Origin: DASQYE01 sp036389315
Lineage (GTDB): Bacteria > Acidobacteriota > Blastocatellia > Pyrinomonadales > Pyrinomonadaceae
Length of the DNA stretch: 64,000 nt
Reading direction: 5' to 3'
Assembly (NCBI GenBank): GCA_036389315.1
Contig: DASVQF010000042.1
Location: 186,001 to 250,000, forward strand
The number at the start of each line of letters is the position of its first letter. The first letter of the stretch is position 1. This document shows, in pieces, positions 51,581-61,029 of this stretch. A model generated the notes under the pieces. That model saw only the letters and a list, made by a program, of their open reading frames with translations, ran no database searches and was not told the origin of the DNA. Both the position numbers and the translations under genes were made by a program.

Positions 51581-54500
51581 TCAGAAATTGAACTTCAGTG
51601 CGAATTGAATCAGTCTTGGATTGTTGCTCGTCGAGATGATGCGCCCGAACGAGCCGGGGTTTGTGACTCTGCCCGTCACGGCGTCAATCGTCCCGCCGGA
51701 GCTTGCCACAGCGTTCAGGTCGCTGATTGGGTTGGCATAGTTGACTTGGTTGAAGAGATTGAAGAACTCCGTGCGGAACTCAAGGTTCTTCGACTCCGTG
51801 ATGCGGAACCTCTTGATGACGGAGAAGTCCACGTTGTTCTGATGTGGCCCGCGCAGGATGTTGCGCCCGACGTTGCCGAGGTCTGTGCCCGCAGCACCCG
51901 CCACGGCCGTCCCGCCAGAGCTTGGAATGACCTGCCCGGCAAGAATGATCGGACGAGCGAAGGCCGCCGGGTTGAAGAAGTAGCCCGCCGGGACGTTGCT
52001 GAAAGGATCGCCCACGAGGTTCGGGCGCGCGAGCGGCGCGCTTCCGCCCGAGAGACCATAGAAAGAGCCCGCGCCCGTGTCCACAATGTCTATGGGCAGG
52101 CCGGACATCGCAGTGACGATGCCTGCCAGTTGCCAGTTGCCGAAGAGCAGGCGGCCCGCCGCCCCATGCTCTGCGAAGCCAGGCTGCGGCAGGTCGTAGA
52201 GGAAGCTGAAGACGAAGCGGTGCTTGCGGTCGAAGTCCGAGCGCCCACGGTTGGCGCGGTTGTTCAGTTGGTTGCCGATGATCGTAGAGGTCTCGCCGAC
52301 GCCTCCGGGGTTGACCACGCCGCCGATGCCTGCGCCGCCGCCCTGCCCCGAAGCATTGTCAATTGATTTCGCCAGCGTGTAAGAGGCCAGGAATTGCAGC
52401 CCCCGCGAGAAACGCTTGGTTAGGCTCAGTTGCAGTGAGTTGTAATTGGACTGAGCCGTGGACTGGTTCTGGAAGAAGCCGTTGACGGAGACGCCCTGGT
52501 AGGGCGCGCGCAAGGCAGCATTGGCCGGAGTGTTCGTCGTAATCACAGCGCCCGTCACGGCGTTCGTGATCGAGCCGCCCACGGGAACGAGCGGGGCCTG
52601 ATTGATGCCGACCTGCCGGAAGAGGTTGACGCCGTGCGTGCCTACGTAGGCCGCTTCAAAGAGATAGTCCTTGAAGATTTCGTACTGCACGTTGAAGTTG
52701 TACTGCTGAAGATAGGGCGTGCGAATGTTGCGATCAAAGAGCGTGCCCGAAAGAGCCACGCCGGGGACAAGCGTCGGGAACTGGCTAGAGGGCGGCGCGG
52801 CGAAGAACGGATCGGAGAAGGGAATCGGAGCGGGCACGCCCACCCTTGCGCCGAAGACGTAAGTCGGCGGCGCGATCACGTTCAGCGTGATGTACTGGAA
52901 AGAGGTGCGCGAATAGAAGATGCCATAGCCGCCGCGCACGACCATCCGTCCAGAGTCTAGCGGCGAGTAGGCGAACCCGACGCGCGGGGCGAAGTTGTTC
53001 GGGTCAACGCTATTGACGACACGCTTGTCAACGTTCGGCACGCCCGGCAGATCATACTCCGGAATGACGTTTCCGGCCTGCACGTAGCCGCCGATGGGTG
53101 GGCCAATGGGTGTGCCCGCCACGGCCAGCGGTCGCGGAACATAGAGCGACGGGTCGAAGGTGGCTATGCGCCCGCGCGTATCATAAGGCGGCATGTCCAG
53201 CTCGTAGCGCAGGCCCAGATTCAAGGTCAGCTTCGGCGTCACCTTCCAGTCGTCCTGCACGAAGAAGTTGTAGTCGTGCGCGCGCAGAGAGCGATTGCCG
53301 AGGCCGCTGCCGAATACGGAGACGAAAGCGTTGCCCTGTAGAAAGCTGGTGAAATTCAGGAATTGAATCTGGCCGCGCGTGAAGAAGTTCAGGACGTAGT
53401 TGTTCTCGTTGTAGCGAAACTCTCCGCCCGCGCGAATGTTGTGCTTGCCGTGAGTGATCGAGAGCGTGTCGGCCAGCGTGGTCGAGGGCGCGACGGCCTT
53501 CACGTCTATGGTCGGCGAAGTGCCGATGACTACGCCTCCGGCGGCGGGCGCGATCTGGATCAGCGGCAGGCCCGGAAATTGGGCGGCGTTGGCCCGCGTG
53601 ATGCCGATGGCGGAATCGTTGACGGGCTCTTCGGGGAAAGCGTCTACGCGAATGAAGTTGTAACCGGCGCGCAGCTCGTTAAAGACCGTCGGGCTGAAGA
53701 TGTGTACGTACTGCAAGGAAAGGAGCCGGTTGTTGTTGCGCTGGAAATTGCCGAAGCCGGGAACGTTCGGGCCGCCGCCGAGGAAGCTCGGCAGCGTCAA
53801 GGTCTGCGGCGCGTTCGAGAAGAAGAACTTGAAAGCTAAGGTGTCCGTGTCGCTGAAGCGATAATCGAGATTGGCGTTGAACTGATCTTCGTCAAAGACG
53901 GAGGGCGTGGAGCCTGAGTAACGGCCGCCGACCTGCGGCGTCGGAATCAGGTATTGGCCGTTCGCGAGCCTGGTGTTCAGGAGCGCCAGCGCCGTCGGAT
54001 TGATAGAGGCCAGGCCGTAGGTAGCCTGAAGCCTTGCCGCCGAGCGGTCGTCTGTCAAAAGCGGGTCAACCAGGATGTTGGAAGAGAGGCTGTTGATAAT
54101 GGAAGCGCCGTTGGTCTCGCGCGTCCCCTGATAGGAAGCGAAGAAGAAGGCTTTGTCCCGCTTGATGGGCCCACCGATCAGGCCGCCGAAGACGTTACGG
54201 CGCAGCACTGGGCGCGCAACACCCGCAGCCTTCAGAAAAGGGTTGTTGGCGTTGAGCGCGTCGTTGCGCAGGTAAGCGTATGCGCCGCCGTGAAACTCGT
54301 TCGTGCCACTCTTGGTGACGGCCTGAATGTTGCCGCCGCCCGAGCGACCGAACGTCGCGTCGTAGAGCGAGGTCTGAACCTTGAACTCCTGAATCGTTTC
54401 CGGCGCAGGGACAGAGAGCGACGGCGCGGAGTTTGTGCCCATTGAGTTGGCGTCCACGCCGTTGATCTGAAAGTTATTGTTCGTCACGCGCCCGCCGTTG

Positions 54501-55057
54501 ACCGAGATGTTCTGCGAGTTGCGGCCGACAGCAGTGTTGTCGGGCAGGTAAGTGGCCGCGCCCGGCGAAAGACCGAGTATCTGCGTGAAGTTGCGCGTCG
54601 CCAGCGGAAGCTCTGCGACGGCGCGCGTGTCGATTACGCGGCCGAGCTGAGCGCCCTCTGCCTGCACCACTGGCGGCGCGGCATCGACCGTCACGGTCTC
54701 CTGCACCGAGCCGACCTCAAGCACGGGATTGATCGGCGTCGTCTCAGTGATGGCTACCCTGGCGTCTTCGGAGATGTACTTTTTGAAGCCGCTGGCCGTC
54801 ACGGTCACAGTGTAAGTGCCGGGAGGAAGAAGCGGGACAAAATAGTTGCCGTCGGCGTCGGCCGTGACCGTGCGCGCTTCGCCCGTGGCCTGGTTGGTGA
54901 CGGTGACTTCGGCACCGGGGAGCGCAGCGCCCTGCTCATCCCTGATCGTGCCGCTGATGCGGCCGGTGGTCTGGCTCTGGGCAAAGGCTGATGAGAGGCT
55001 CGCGAGCGACAGCAGGGCTACGGCCAACAGAAACGCGATTCGCTTGTGGGGGATCAT
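51581..55057 (-). CDS. TonB-dependent receptor, Oar-like, with carboxypeptidase-regulatory-like domain
   Basis: 1158 residues. Signal peptide FLLAVALLSLASLSSAFA. Residues 32-115 form the carboxypeptidase-regulatory-like domain (GRISGTIRDEQGAALPGAEVTV, DADGNYFVPLLPPGTYTV). Next are the plug (ELPLATRNFTQILGLSPGA, VNGGRVTNNNFQINGVDANS, AVTKSGTNEFHGG) and a long barrel ending in PRLIQFALKFNF. No TonB box is obvious. This third member of the family in the window is the longest. A divergent or readthrough partner is not evident; the NtrC-type regulator gene lies upstream in the same direction, 316 bases away. The ligand is unknown. Confidence 0.9.
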   Translation of the reverse strand: MIPHKRIAFLLAVALLSLASLSSAFAQSQTTGRISGTIRDEQGAALPGAEVTVTNQATGEARTVTADADGNYFVPLLPPGTYTVTVTASGFKKYISEDARVAITETTPINPVLEVGSVQETVTVDAAPPVVQAEGAQLGRVIDTRAVAELPLATRNFTQILGLSPGAATYLPDNTAVGRNSQNISVNGGRVTNNNFQINGVDANSMGTNSAPSLSVPAPETIQEFKVQTSLYDATFGRSGGGNIQAVTKSGTNEFHGGAYAYLRNDALNANNPFLKAAGVARPVLRRNVFGGLIGGPIKRDKAFFFASYQGTRETNGASIINSLSSNILVDPLLTDDRSAARLQATYGLASINPTALALLNTRLANGQYLIPTPQVGGRYSGSTPSVFDEDQFNANLDYRFSDTDTLAFKFFFSNAPQTLTLPSFLGGGPNVPGFGNFQRNNNRLLSLQYVHIFSPTVFNELRAGYNFIRVDAFPEEPVNDSAIGITRANAAQFPGLPLIQIAPAAGGVVIGTSPTIDVKAVAPSTTLADTLSITHGKHNIRAGGEFRYNENNYVLNFFTRGQIQFLNFTSFLQGNAFVSVFGSGLGNRSLRAHDYNFFVQDDWKVTPKLTLNLGLRYELDMPPYDTRGRIATFDPSLYVPRPLAVAGTPIGPPIGGYVQAGNVIPEYDLPGVPNVDKRVVNSVDPNNFAPRVGFAYSPLDSGRMVVRGGYGIFYSRTSFQYITLNVIAPPTYVFGARVGVPAPIPFSDPFFAAPPSSQFPTLVPGVALSGTLFDRNIRTPYLQQYNFNVQYEIFKDYLFEAAYVGTHGVNLFRQVGINQAPLVPVGGSITNAVTGAVITTNTPANAALRAPYQGVSVNGFFQNQSTAQSNYNSLQLSLTKRFSRGLQFLASYTLAKSIDNASGQGGGAGIGGVVNPGGVGETSTIIGNQLNNRANRGRSDFDRKHRFVFSFLYDLPQPGFAEHGAAGRLLFGNWQLAGIVTAMSGLPIDIVDTGAGSFYGLSGGSAPLARPNLVGDPFSNVPAGYFFNPAAFARPIILAGQVIPSSGGTAVAGAAGTDLGNVGRNILRGPHQNNVDFSVIKRFRITESKNLEFRTEFFNLFNQVNYANPISDLNAVASSGGTIDAVTGRVTNPGSFGRIISTSNNPRLIQFALKFNF

Positions 55058-55373
55058 ACCGTCTTCTCCTTAACCGAATTTACGGGCGCTTTGGAACTGA
55101 GAACTGGTTTTTCCGGCTGGAATGAAACGCACCTTCAGAGACGAACAGACATTTATGGAGCAATTATCGCTCCACAACATCAGGAGACCGAAGCAGGGAG
55201 CCACTTCTTGAAGTTTCGGCCCGCTTTCGCTGGTAAAGACAACTTAAGGCTTGCGGTGGAATGGAGCGAAGTGATTAAGAATTAAACAGCGCGCCTGAAC
55301 ACTGCCCAAAAATTGAGCAGCCAACAAGACGGGATTTAATCGGCCCCGCGTCCTAAAGCCAGTGAGCTTCTGT
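55058..55373. other. intergenic region upstream of the TonB receptor
   Basis: 316 bases without a credible gene. TGGAGC-N7-GCTCCA (55156-55174) is a short inverted repeat with a -10-like GATAAT on the minus strand inside it. I looked for -24/-12 sigma54 boxes because of the adjacent NtrC-type gene and saw none. Confidence 0.4.
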
Positions 55374-56735
55374 CTATGTCCCGCCGAGGTTGTATTTGCG
55401 CATCTTGTTGTAGAGCGTGGTGCGGGTGACGCCGAGAATCTCTGCTGCCTTGCTCAGGTTTTGCCCGGTCGCGGCGAGGATTCTTTGAATGTGCAGCCTC
55501 TCGACTTCATCGAGCGAGAGGAGGTCTTCGCTCTCTTCTTCGCGGGCGGCTCCCCACTCTTCCAGTCCGCCGAGCGGAAGCTCGCTGGCGTGTATGCGGT
55601 CGCCCGCGCAGAGGATAATGGCGCGCTCGATCACGTTGCGCAGCTCGCGTATGTTGCCGGGCCAGTTGTAGCTCTCAAGCAGAAGCTCCGCCTTTGGCGT
55701 CAAGCCCTGCACGCGGCGGTTAAGTTTCTGATTGAACTGCGTGACGAAGTGTTGGGCCAACGGCAGGATGTCTTCGCGCCGCTCGCGCAAGGGCGGAAGC
55801 ATCAAGGGCATGACGCTCAGGCGATAGAAGAGGTCTTCGCGAAAGCGACCGCGCTTGATCTCGCCCTGAAGATTTCGGTTCGTGGCGGCAACCACCCGCA
55901 CGTCCACCTGCTTCTCCTGTATGCCTCCGACGCGCCGGAACCTCTTCTGTTCGAGGACGTGCAGGAGCTTGGCCTGCATGGCGGACTCCATCTCGGCTAT
56001 CTCGTCGAAGAAGAAAGTGCCTTCGTGGGCCAACTCAAGCAGGCCGGGCTTGCTAGAGACGGCCCCCGTGAACGCGCCCTTCTCGTGACCGAACAGCTCG
56101 GATTCGAGCAGCTCGTGGCTGAGGCCCGCGCAGTTGATCGTCACAAAGGGCTTGGCATGGCGCTCGCTCAAGCGGTGTATGAGGTGCGCGACCATGCCTT
56201 TGCCCGTGCCCGTCTCGCCTTGCAGCAGGACGGTCGAATCCGAAGGCGCAAGCCGCTCTATGGCATGATGCAATCGCTTGGTCATCTCGCTCTGGCCGAG
56301 GAAGTACTCGGCCGCGACGCGCTCCTCGGCCAAGCCTATCAGGAGGCGCTCACGCCGCACGCGGCTCTGTTCGAGCGTGCGATTGATGAGAATCAGAAAG
56401 CTGTCGGCGTCTGGCGGCTTGGTGAGAAAATTCTCGGCCCCGCTCTTGAGCGCGCGGATGGCCGTCTCAATCGTCCCGTGCGCGGTCAGGATAATCACAG
56501 GCACGTCGTCGTCAATCGCCTTGATGCGCGGCAGCAGCTCAAGCCCGTCCGTATCCGGCAAGCGCAGGTCGAGCAGGACTAGCTGCGGGGCCTGCTCCGT
56601 CAGCAAAGCCAAACCCTGCCGCCCGTCCTCGGCCTCCATCACACGATACCCTTCAGCCTCAAGCAGACTACGCAAGCCGAACCGCACCGAAGGCTGATCG
56701 TCAATAATCAGAATGTTCCCCTTACTATTCGGCAT
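55374..56735 (-). CDS. sigma54-dependent response regulator, NtrC family
   Basis: 453 residues from the ATG at 56735; in-frame codons upstream of it belong to the hairpin repeat at 56744-56812. The receiver domain (8-120) has IDDQPSVRFG, phospho-acceptor Asp56 (LVLLDLRLPDTDG), the Thr in ILTAHG and Lys in FLTKPPD. The AAA+ domain has Walker A GETGTGKG (172-179) and the sigma54-contact loop GAFTGA (219-224), plus FFDEIAEM and the arginine-finger region RVVAATNRNL. The C-terminal Fis-type HTH is at about 410-450 (LSKAAEILGVTRTTLYNKMRKY). It is probably activated by the histidine kinase upstream. Confidence 0.93.
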   Translation of the reverse strand: MPNSKGNILIIDDQPSVRFGLRSLLEAEGYRVMEAEDGRQGLALLTEQAPQLVLLDLRLPDTDGLELLPRIKAIDDDVPVIILTAHGTIETAIRALKSGAENFLTKPPDADSFLILINRTLEQSRVRRERLLIGLAEERVAAEYFLGQSEMTKRLHHAIERLAPSDSTVLLQGETGTGKGMVAHLIHRLSERHAKPFVTINCAGLSHELLESELFGHEKGAFTGAVSSKPGLLELAHEGTFFFDEIAEMESAMQAKLLHVLEQKRFRRVGGIQEKQVDVRVVAATNRNLQGEIKRGRFREDLFYRLSVMPLMLPPLRERREDILPLAQHFVTQFNQKLNRRVQGLTPKAELLLESYNWPGNIRELRNVIERAIILCAGDRIHASELPLGGLEEWGAAREEESEDLLSLDEVERLHIQRILAATGQNLSKAAEILGVTRTTLYNKMRKYNLGGT

Positions 56736-56743
56736 AAATACAT

Positions 56744-56812
56744 CAGTGAAGAGTGACAAGTGACGAGTGACGAGTAAAAACGCTTTCACTCGTCACTTGT
56801 CACTCTTCACTG
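56744..56812. repeat. hairpin built of TGACGAG/TGACAAG heptads, copy 2
   Basis: Perfect 27-base inverted repeat: 56744-56770 with 56786-56812, loop of 15 bases. It fills the gap between the kinase and the regulator and includes the kinase stop codon region. Copy 1 is at 23147-23226. Confidence 0.92.
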
Positions 56813-59133
56813 CCTTTGACCGGCAGGTTGATGATGAAGGTCGTGCCCCGGCCTTTCTCCGAGTGGGCTGTGACGCTGCCGCCATGATCGTGTATGGTCT
56901 TGCGCACGATGGCCAGGCCGAGACCCGTGCCGGTGGTGCGCGTGGTGAAGAACGGCTCGAATATCTTTGGCAGGTCGTCGGGAGCAATCCCCGCGCCCGT
57001 GTCTTTGATCTCGACGCGAATCCCCTTGTGCCGTTCGCGCCCTACCGGGTCGCCGTTCGACGCGGAGACTTTGATGCTGACCCGGCCGCCGCTCTCCGTA
57101 TGCTCCAGGGCGTTGTTGAGGAGATTGGCGAAGACTCCGTGCATCTTGCGCTGGTCAAGGCGCAGCGTGGGCAAGCTCTCCGCGCCCTCGAAAGTAAGCT
57201 TGATGCCTTTGGCCGCCGCCTGCCCGCCCCATTCGCTGACGATCTCGCGCACCATGTCTCGCATGTCGGTCGGATGATTGTCCGGACGGCTCGGGCGACT
57301 GTGTTCGAGCAGCTCTTCCATCAGGCGGTTGAGATGGTCTGCCTCTGTCATCACGACATCTATGAAGGGCTGCACTCCCTCGCGGTCTTTGAGCTGGCGG
57401 GCGAGCGCGCTCAGAGTCGTCGTGATGCCGCACAGAGGATTGCGAACCTCGTGCGCGACGCCCGCCACCAGCTCGCCCACCACGGCCAACTGCTTCGAGA
57501 TGATAAGCTGTTCGGAAAGCCGCTTCTGCTCCGTGACATCGCGCACGATCCCCAGGTGATAGGGCTCCTGGTTGGCTTCGTCCGTGACGGCGCGAATGCT
57601 CAGGCGCGCGCTCAGGCTCTCGCCCGTCGGACGCCGCAGCTCACATTCGACATCGAGCGCGAGGCCCCGCCGCCTGACCTCTTCAAGCAACCGCTCGGCA
57701 TCCACGGGGTCGGCGAAAAAGTCCTGGATGAGATTTGCGCCCACCAGCTCCTCCGGCCCATCGCATCCCAGGAGCCGCGCGAGCGCCGGATTGACTGTCA
57801 CGAAGCGGCCTTCGGGCGTGCTGCGGTAGAGGCCGTCGAGCGCGCTCTCGAAAATCTGGCGGTAACGCTCTTCAGAGTCTCTGACCTGCTCGAAGAGCTG
57901 CGCGTTGACGATCAGGTGCGCTGCCTGCGACGCGAAGATTGTCACCAGCCGCTTGTCGTCCTCGGCGAATCCGCCCTCCTTGTTCATCACTTCGAGCGTG
58001 CCGAGCGTGATCTCTCCGGCCTGAAGCGGGACGGCCAGGATGGCGCTCACGCCCAGGAGCGCCGCGGCCTGTTTGCTGATTAAAGAGTCCGTCGCGATGT
58101 CGTTCGTCAAGTAGGGCTCGCGCGTCTTGTAGACCCAGGTGGCGATGTTCTTTTCGTCCAGGCTTGAGCGGAGAGATTGCACGTCGCGGTCGCTCACGCC
58201 GTAAGCCGGAAGCTGCGCGTAGATCAGCTTCTCCTTCTCGTCCGAGAGCAGTATGACGCACATGTCAGCGCCGAGCAGCCGCGCGATCTTTCGCGTCAGA
58301 AGCTCGCAGATAGTAGAGACTTCCGCGCCCGTGCCCATCATCAGCGAGATGTGATAGAGGCCGCTCAATCGCTCAATATCTTTTCTGAGCTGCTCGGCGG
58401 CCTCGTTCAGGACGCGTTCGAGGTTTCCCACCTCGTCATCGCTCGTCACCGGCACGGGCTCGAAGGCGCTGCCGACCACCAGGCTGCGCGCCAGCGCCTC
58501 CATCTGCCGCAAAGGGCGTATGACGACCGCGTGCAGCACAAACGTACTTGCGACGGCGACGATCAGCAGAGAGCAGAGCGCCATCGCGCCGAACGTGTGC
58601 AGCGTACGCAGTTGCTCCGGGCTCGCAGCGTTAAAGAGGAGCGCCAGGTATGAGACGAGCAGAAAGAGGAAGCCGGCGAGCCAGACGGCGAGGAGCTTGC
58701 CGAGCAGGCTGCGGCGCGGGTCTAGACGGGCCCAGGAGTTGATGACAGTGCGCGCTGGGCTGCGCTGCTCAAGCTCCTGTATGGCGCGGATGGCCTCTTC
58801 GCGCGTCGTAAAGATGTTCGATTCCAGATCGAAGGCCGCGCCCAGGTAGCGCAGCACGGAGCGCGTCAGTCCGCTCGAAGAATAGCGCACGGTCGTCATC
58901 GCATAGCGGTCTTGCAGCTCCTTGATGCGCTCGCCGTAATACTGAACGATCTCCGGCGTGATCTCAGTGCCTTCGTAATTGACGACGGCGTAAACGCGGC
59001 CGCCGTTTCGTTCGACCGACTCGCGGACGTAGCGGGCCATCTCGTCAACCTGCGCGCGACTCTCTATCTTCAAGCCCGCGAAGTTGATGAAGAGGATATT
59101 CTCTTTCTGGTCGAGGACGAATCTTTCCCGCAT
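56800..59133 (-). CDS. sensor histidine kinase with HAMP, GAF and PAS domains
   Basis: 777 residues from the ATG at 59133; codons upstream to 59193 belong to the hairpin repeat at 59148-59227. The cytoplasmic N-terminal 130 residues (FVLDQKENILFINFAGLKIESRAQVDEMARYV) are alpha/beta and STAS-like, an unusual input module. Two helices (LLAVWLAGFLFLLVSYLALLF, FGAMALCSLLIVAVASTFVL) follow, then HAMP (IRPLRQMEALARSL), a GAF domain (about 260-415), a PAS domain (about 420-540), the H box VAHEVRNPLCGI and a HATPase domain (DQRKMHGVFANLLNNALEH, DTGAGIAPDDLPKIFEPFFTT, GTGLGLAIV). It phosphorylates the following NtrC-type regulator. Confidence 0.9.
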   Translation of the reverse strand: MRERFVLDQKENILFINFAGLKIESRAQVDEMARYVRESVERNGGRVYAVVNYEGTEITPEIVQYYGERIKELQDRYAMTTVRYSSSGLTRSVLRYLGAAFDLESNIFTTREEAIRAIQELEQRSPARTVINSWARLDPRRSLLGKLLAVWLAGFLFLLVSYLALLFNAASPEQLRTLHTFGAMALCSLLIVAVASTFVLHAVVIRPLRQMEALARSLVVGSAFEPVPVTSDDEVGNLERVLNEAAEQLRKDIERLSGLYHISLMMGTGAEVSTICELLTRKIARLLGADMCVILLSDEKEKLIYAQLPAYGVSDRDVQSLRSSLDEKNIATWVYKTREPYLTNDIATDSLISKQAAALLGVSAILAVPLQAGEITLGTLEVMNKEGGFAEDDKRLVTIFASQAAHLIVNAQLFEQVRDSEERYRQIFESALDGLYRSTPEGRFVTVNPALARLLGCDGPEELVGANLIQDFFADPVDAERLLEEVRRRGLALDVECELRRPTGESLSARLSIRAVTDEANQEPYHLGIVRDVTEQKRLSEQLIISKQLAVVGELVAGVAHEVRNPLCGITTTLSALARQLKDREGVQPFIDVVMTEADHLNRLMEELLEHSRPSRPDNHPTDMRDMVREIVSEWGGQAAAKGIKLTFEGAESLPTLRLDQRKMHGVFANLLNNALEHTESGGRVSIKVSASNGDPVGRERHKGIRVEIKDTGAGIAPDDLPKIFEPFFTTRTTGTGLGLAIVRKTIHDHGGSVTAHSEKGRGTTFIINLPVKGSEE

Positions 59134-59147
59134 CTTCAATAAGAAGG

Positions 59148-59227
59148 AATTAACAGGGATGGACAGGAGAGTCAGGATAAAAGCAGGAGCCATTGCTTTT
59201 TCTTTATCCTGTCCAGCCTGTTAATTC
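59148..59227. repeat. TTAACAGG-GGACAGGA hairpin repeat, copy 2
   Basis: AATTAACAGGGATGGACAGG at 59148-59167 inverts to 59205-59227 (CCTGTCCAGCCTGTTAATT form), with an inner stem of AAAAGCA (59180-59186) and TGCTTTT (59194-59200). Copy 1 is at 34111-34197. Confidence 0.85.
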
Positions 59228-59236
59228 TACCCCAGG

Positions 59237-61024
59237 TCAAGCGTAGAGCCCCTCCAAAATATCCCCGTATCTTTCGGTCACGACCTTTCGCTTGATCTTC
59301 ATGGTCGGCGTGATCTCTTCGGCTTCGATGCTGAAATCATGATCGAGTATGGCGAACTTCCTGATCGCTTCCGTCGAAGAGACTCTTTCATTCACCTTGT
59401 CAATGAGAGATTGCACGAGCGTCTTGATCTCCGGGCTGCGGGTCAGGCCGGCGAAATCCTGATAAGAGATAGAATGCGCGCGAGCATAGCTTTCAGTCTC
59501 AAGCGCGTTGAGCGTGATGAGCGCGACGAGGTAGCTTTTGCCGTCGCCGTAGACGAGAGCCTGGCTGATGAGGTGATGTTCTTTGAGCAGGTTTTCGACG
59601 AGCGCGGGCGCTATGTTCTTCCCCGTCGAGGTGACGATCAGCTCCTTCTTTCTGCCCGTGATCTTGAGAAAGCCGTCGGCGTCCATCTCGCCGAGGTCGC
59701 CCGTGAGCAGCCACCCGTCTCGAAACATCTCGGCACTCTTCTCCGGCTCCTTGTAATAGCCGCTGAACATCATCTCGCTACGTACCAGAATCTCGCCGTC
59801 TTCGGCTATCCGCACGCGGCATCCGGGCATCGGTGGGCCCACCGTGCCGAGCTTGTATCTCTCCTCGCGATTGAAGGCTACGCACAGGTTCTCGGTCAGG
59901 CCGTATGCCTGCAAGACCGGCAGGCCCAATGCGGCGAAGAACTCGGCTATCTCCTGCGGGAGCGGCGCGCCGCCCGAAGTCGCAAGCCGTATGCGCCCGC
60001 CGAAGTATCCCTTGATCCTGTCACGAATGGGCCCAAGCCCGGCTGCATACTCCCGCGCGAGCGCCGCCGGAACTCTCTCTCCGCGCTCTCTTAAACGCAC
60101 GACCCTTTTCCCCAGCCCGAGCACTTCTTCAAACAGCCCGCGTTCTTCCGCGCTCGCGCCGTCCAGGTCGGACACGGCCCGCGCGTAAACCTTCTCGAAG
60201 AAGCGCGGCAGGCTCGGGAACACAGTCGGCCTCACTTCCCGCATGTAGTCCCAGAGCTTCGCCGGGTCTTCGACGAAATAACAGGCCGCCCCCGCGTAGA
60301 GCCTGGTGTAGAAGCCAGAGATGCGCTCTGCGACATGGCAGAAGGGGAGGTAAGAGAATGAGGTGTCCGAGTCGAAGGTGGGAATGGCCGCGAGCAGAGA
60401 CTCGACGCTGTTGATGACGTAACGATGGCTCAGGCAAGCGCCCTTCGGCAGGCCCGTAGTCCCGGAAGTGTAGACCATGTGGACTGTCTCTTCGGCCCCG
60501 GCGTGCAGCGCCCGCTCCTCCATGACTGGGCCCGTCTCGGTCAACCGCTCCGCGCCCAGAGCTAAAAACTCGCGATAGCTTACGACGCCCTCAAGCTCAC
60601 CGGCAGCCCCTTCATCCAGCACTATGATCCATCTGACTTTCGGCAGCCGGTCGCGCACACGCAATATCTTTTCGAGCTGCGCCGCCCGGTCAACCAAGAC
60701 GAACTCGGCGTCCGAGTGATCTATGATGTACTGGCACTGCTTGGCCGAGCTGGTCGGGTAAAGCCCAACGCTCACGCCCCCGGCGATGATCGTGCCGAGG
60801 TCGCTCACAGCCCAGGCCGGCACGTTGCCCATCAGTATCGCCACCGCGCGCCCCTTCTCAAGCCCCCGCGCGATCAGGGCCGAGGCGAACGCGCGCGCCT
60901 CCCTGTCAAAGCCTTCCCAAGAAATACCTCTCCACCCATCTTCCTCGCGGACATAAAAGATGTCGCGCCGACGATAATGCTCGACGCGATCACAAAACAG
61001 CGAATAGATGTTCGGATACTTCAC
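59237..61024 (-). CDS. long-chain fatty-acid-CoA ligase (FadD15/ACSL type)
   Basis: 595 residues from a GTG at 61024, six bases after the KAS III stop. Motifs: YTSGTTGLPKGA (near 190), LQAYGLTENLC (near 395), LLTGDLGEMDADGFLKITGRKKELIVTSTGKNIAPALVE (near 460-500) and the final block EEITPTMKIKRKVV. The insertion SLPRFFEKVYARAV before the core is typical of the FadD15/ACSL group rather than short-chain enzymes. It forms fatty acyl-CoA through acyl-AMP. It ends a three-gene operon with a KAS III-like protein and an alpha/beta hydrolase, so it probably supplies or reuses their acyl groups. Confidence 0.87.
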   Translation of the reverse strand: MKYPNIYSLFCDRVEHYRRRDIFYVREEDGWRGISWEGFDREARAFASALIARGLEKGRAVAILMGNVPAWAVSDLGTIIAGGVSVGLYPTSSAKQCQYIIDHSDAEFVLVDRAAQLEKILRVRDRLPKVRWIIVLDEGAAGELEGVVSYREFLALGAERLTETGPVMEERALHAGAEETVHMVYTSGTTGLPKGACLSHRYVINSVESLLAAIPTFDSDTSFSYLPFCHVAERISGFYTRLYAGAACYFVEDPAKLWDYMREVRPTVFPSLPRFFEKVYARAVSDLDGASAEERGLFEEVLGLGKRVVRLRERGERVPAALAREYAAGLGPIRDRIKGYFGGRIRLATSGGAPLPQEIAEFFAALGLPVLQAYGLTENLCVAFNREERYKLGTVGPPMPGCRVRIAEDGEILVRSEMMFSGYYKEPEKSAEMFRDGWLLTGDLGEMDADGFLKITGRKKELIVTSTGKNIAPALVENLLKEHHLISQALVYGDGKSYLVALITLNALETESYARAHSISYQDFAGLTRSPEIKTLVQSLIDKVNERVSSTEAIRKFAILDHDFSIEAEEITPTMKIKRKVVTERYGDILEGLYA

Positions 61025-61029
61025 TTCTG

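Noticed and set aside
55058..55373. Sigma54 promoter under the NtrC-type regulator
   Set aside because: No TGGCAC-N5-TTGC match was seen in the region.
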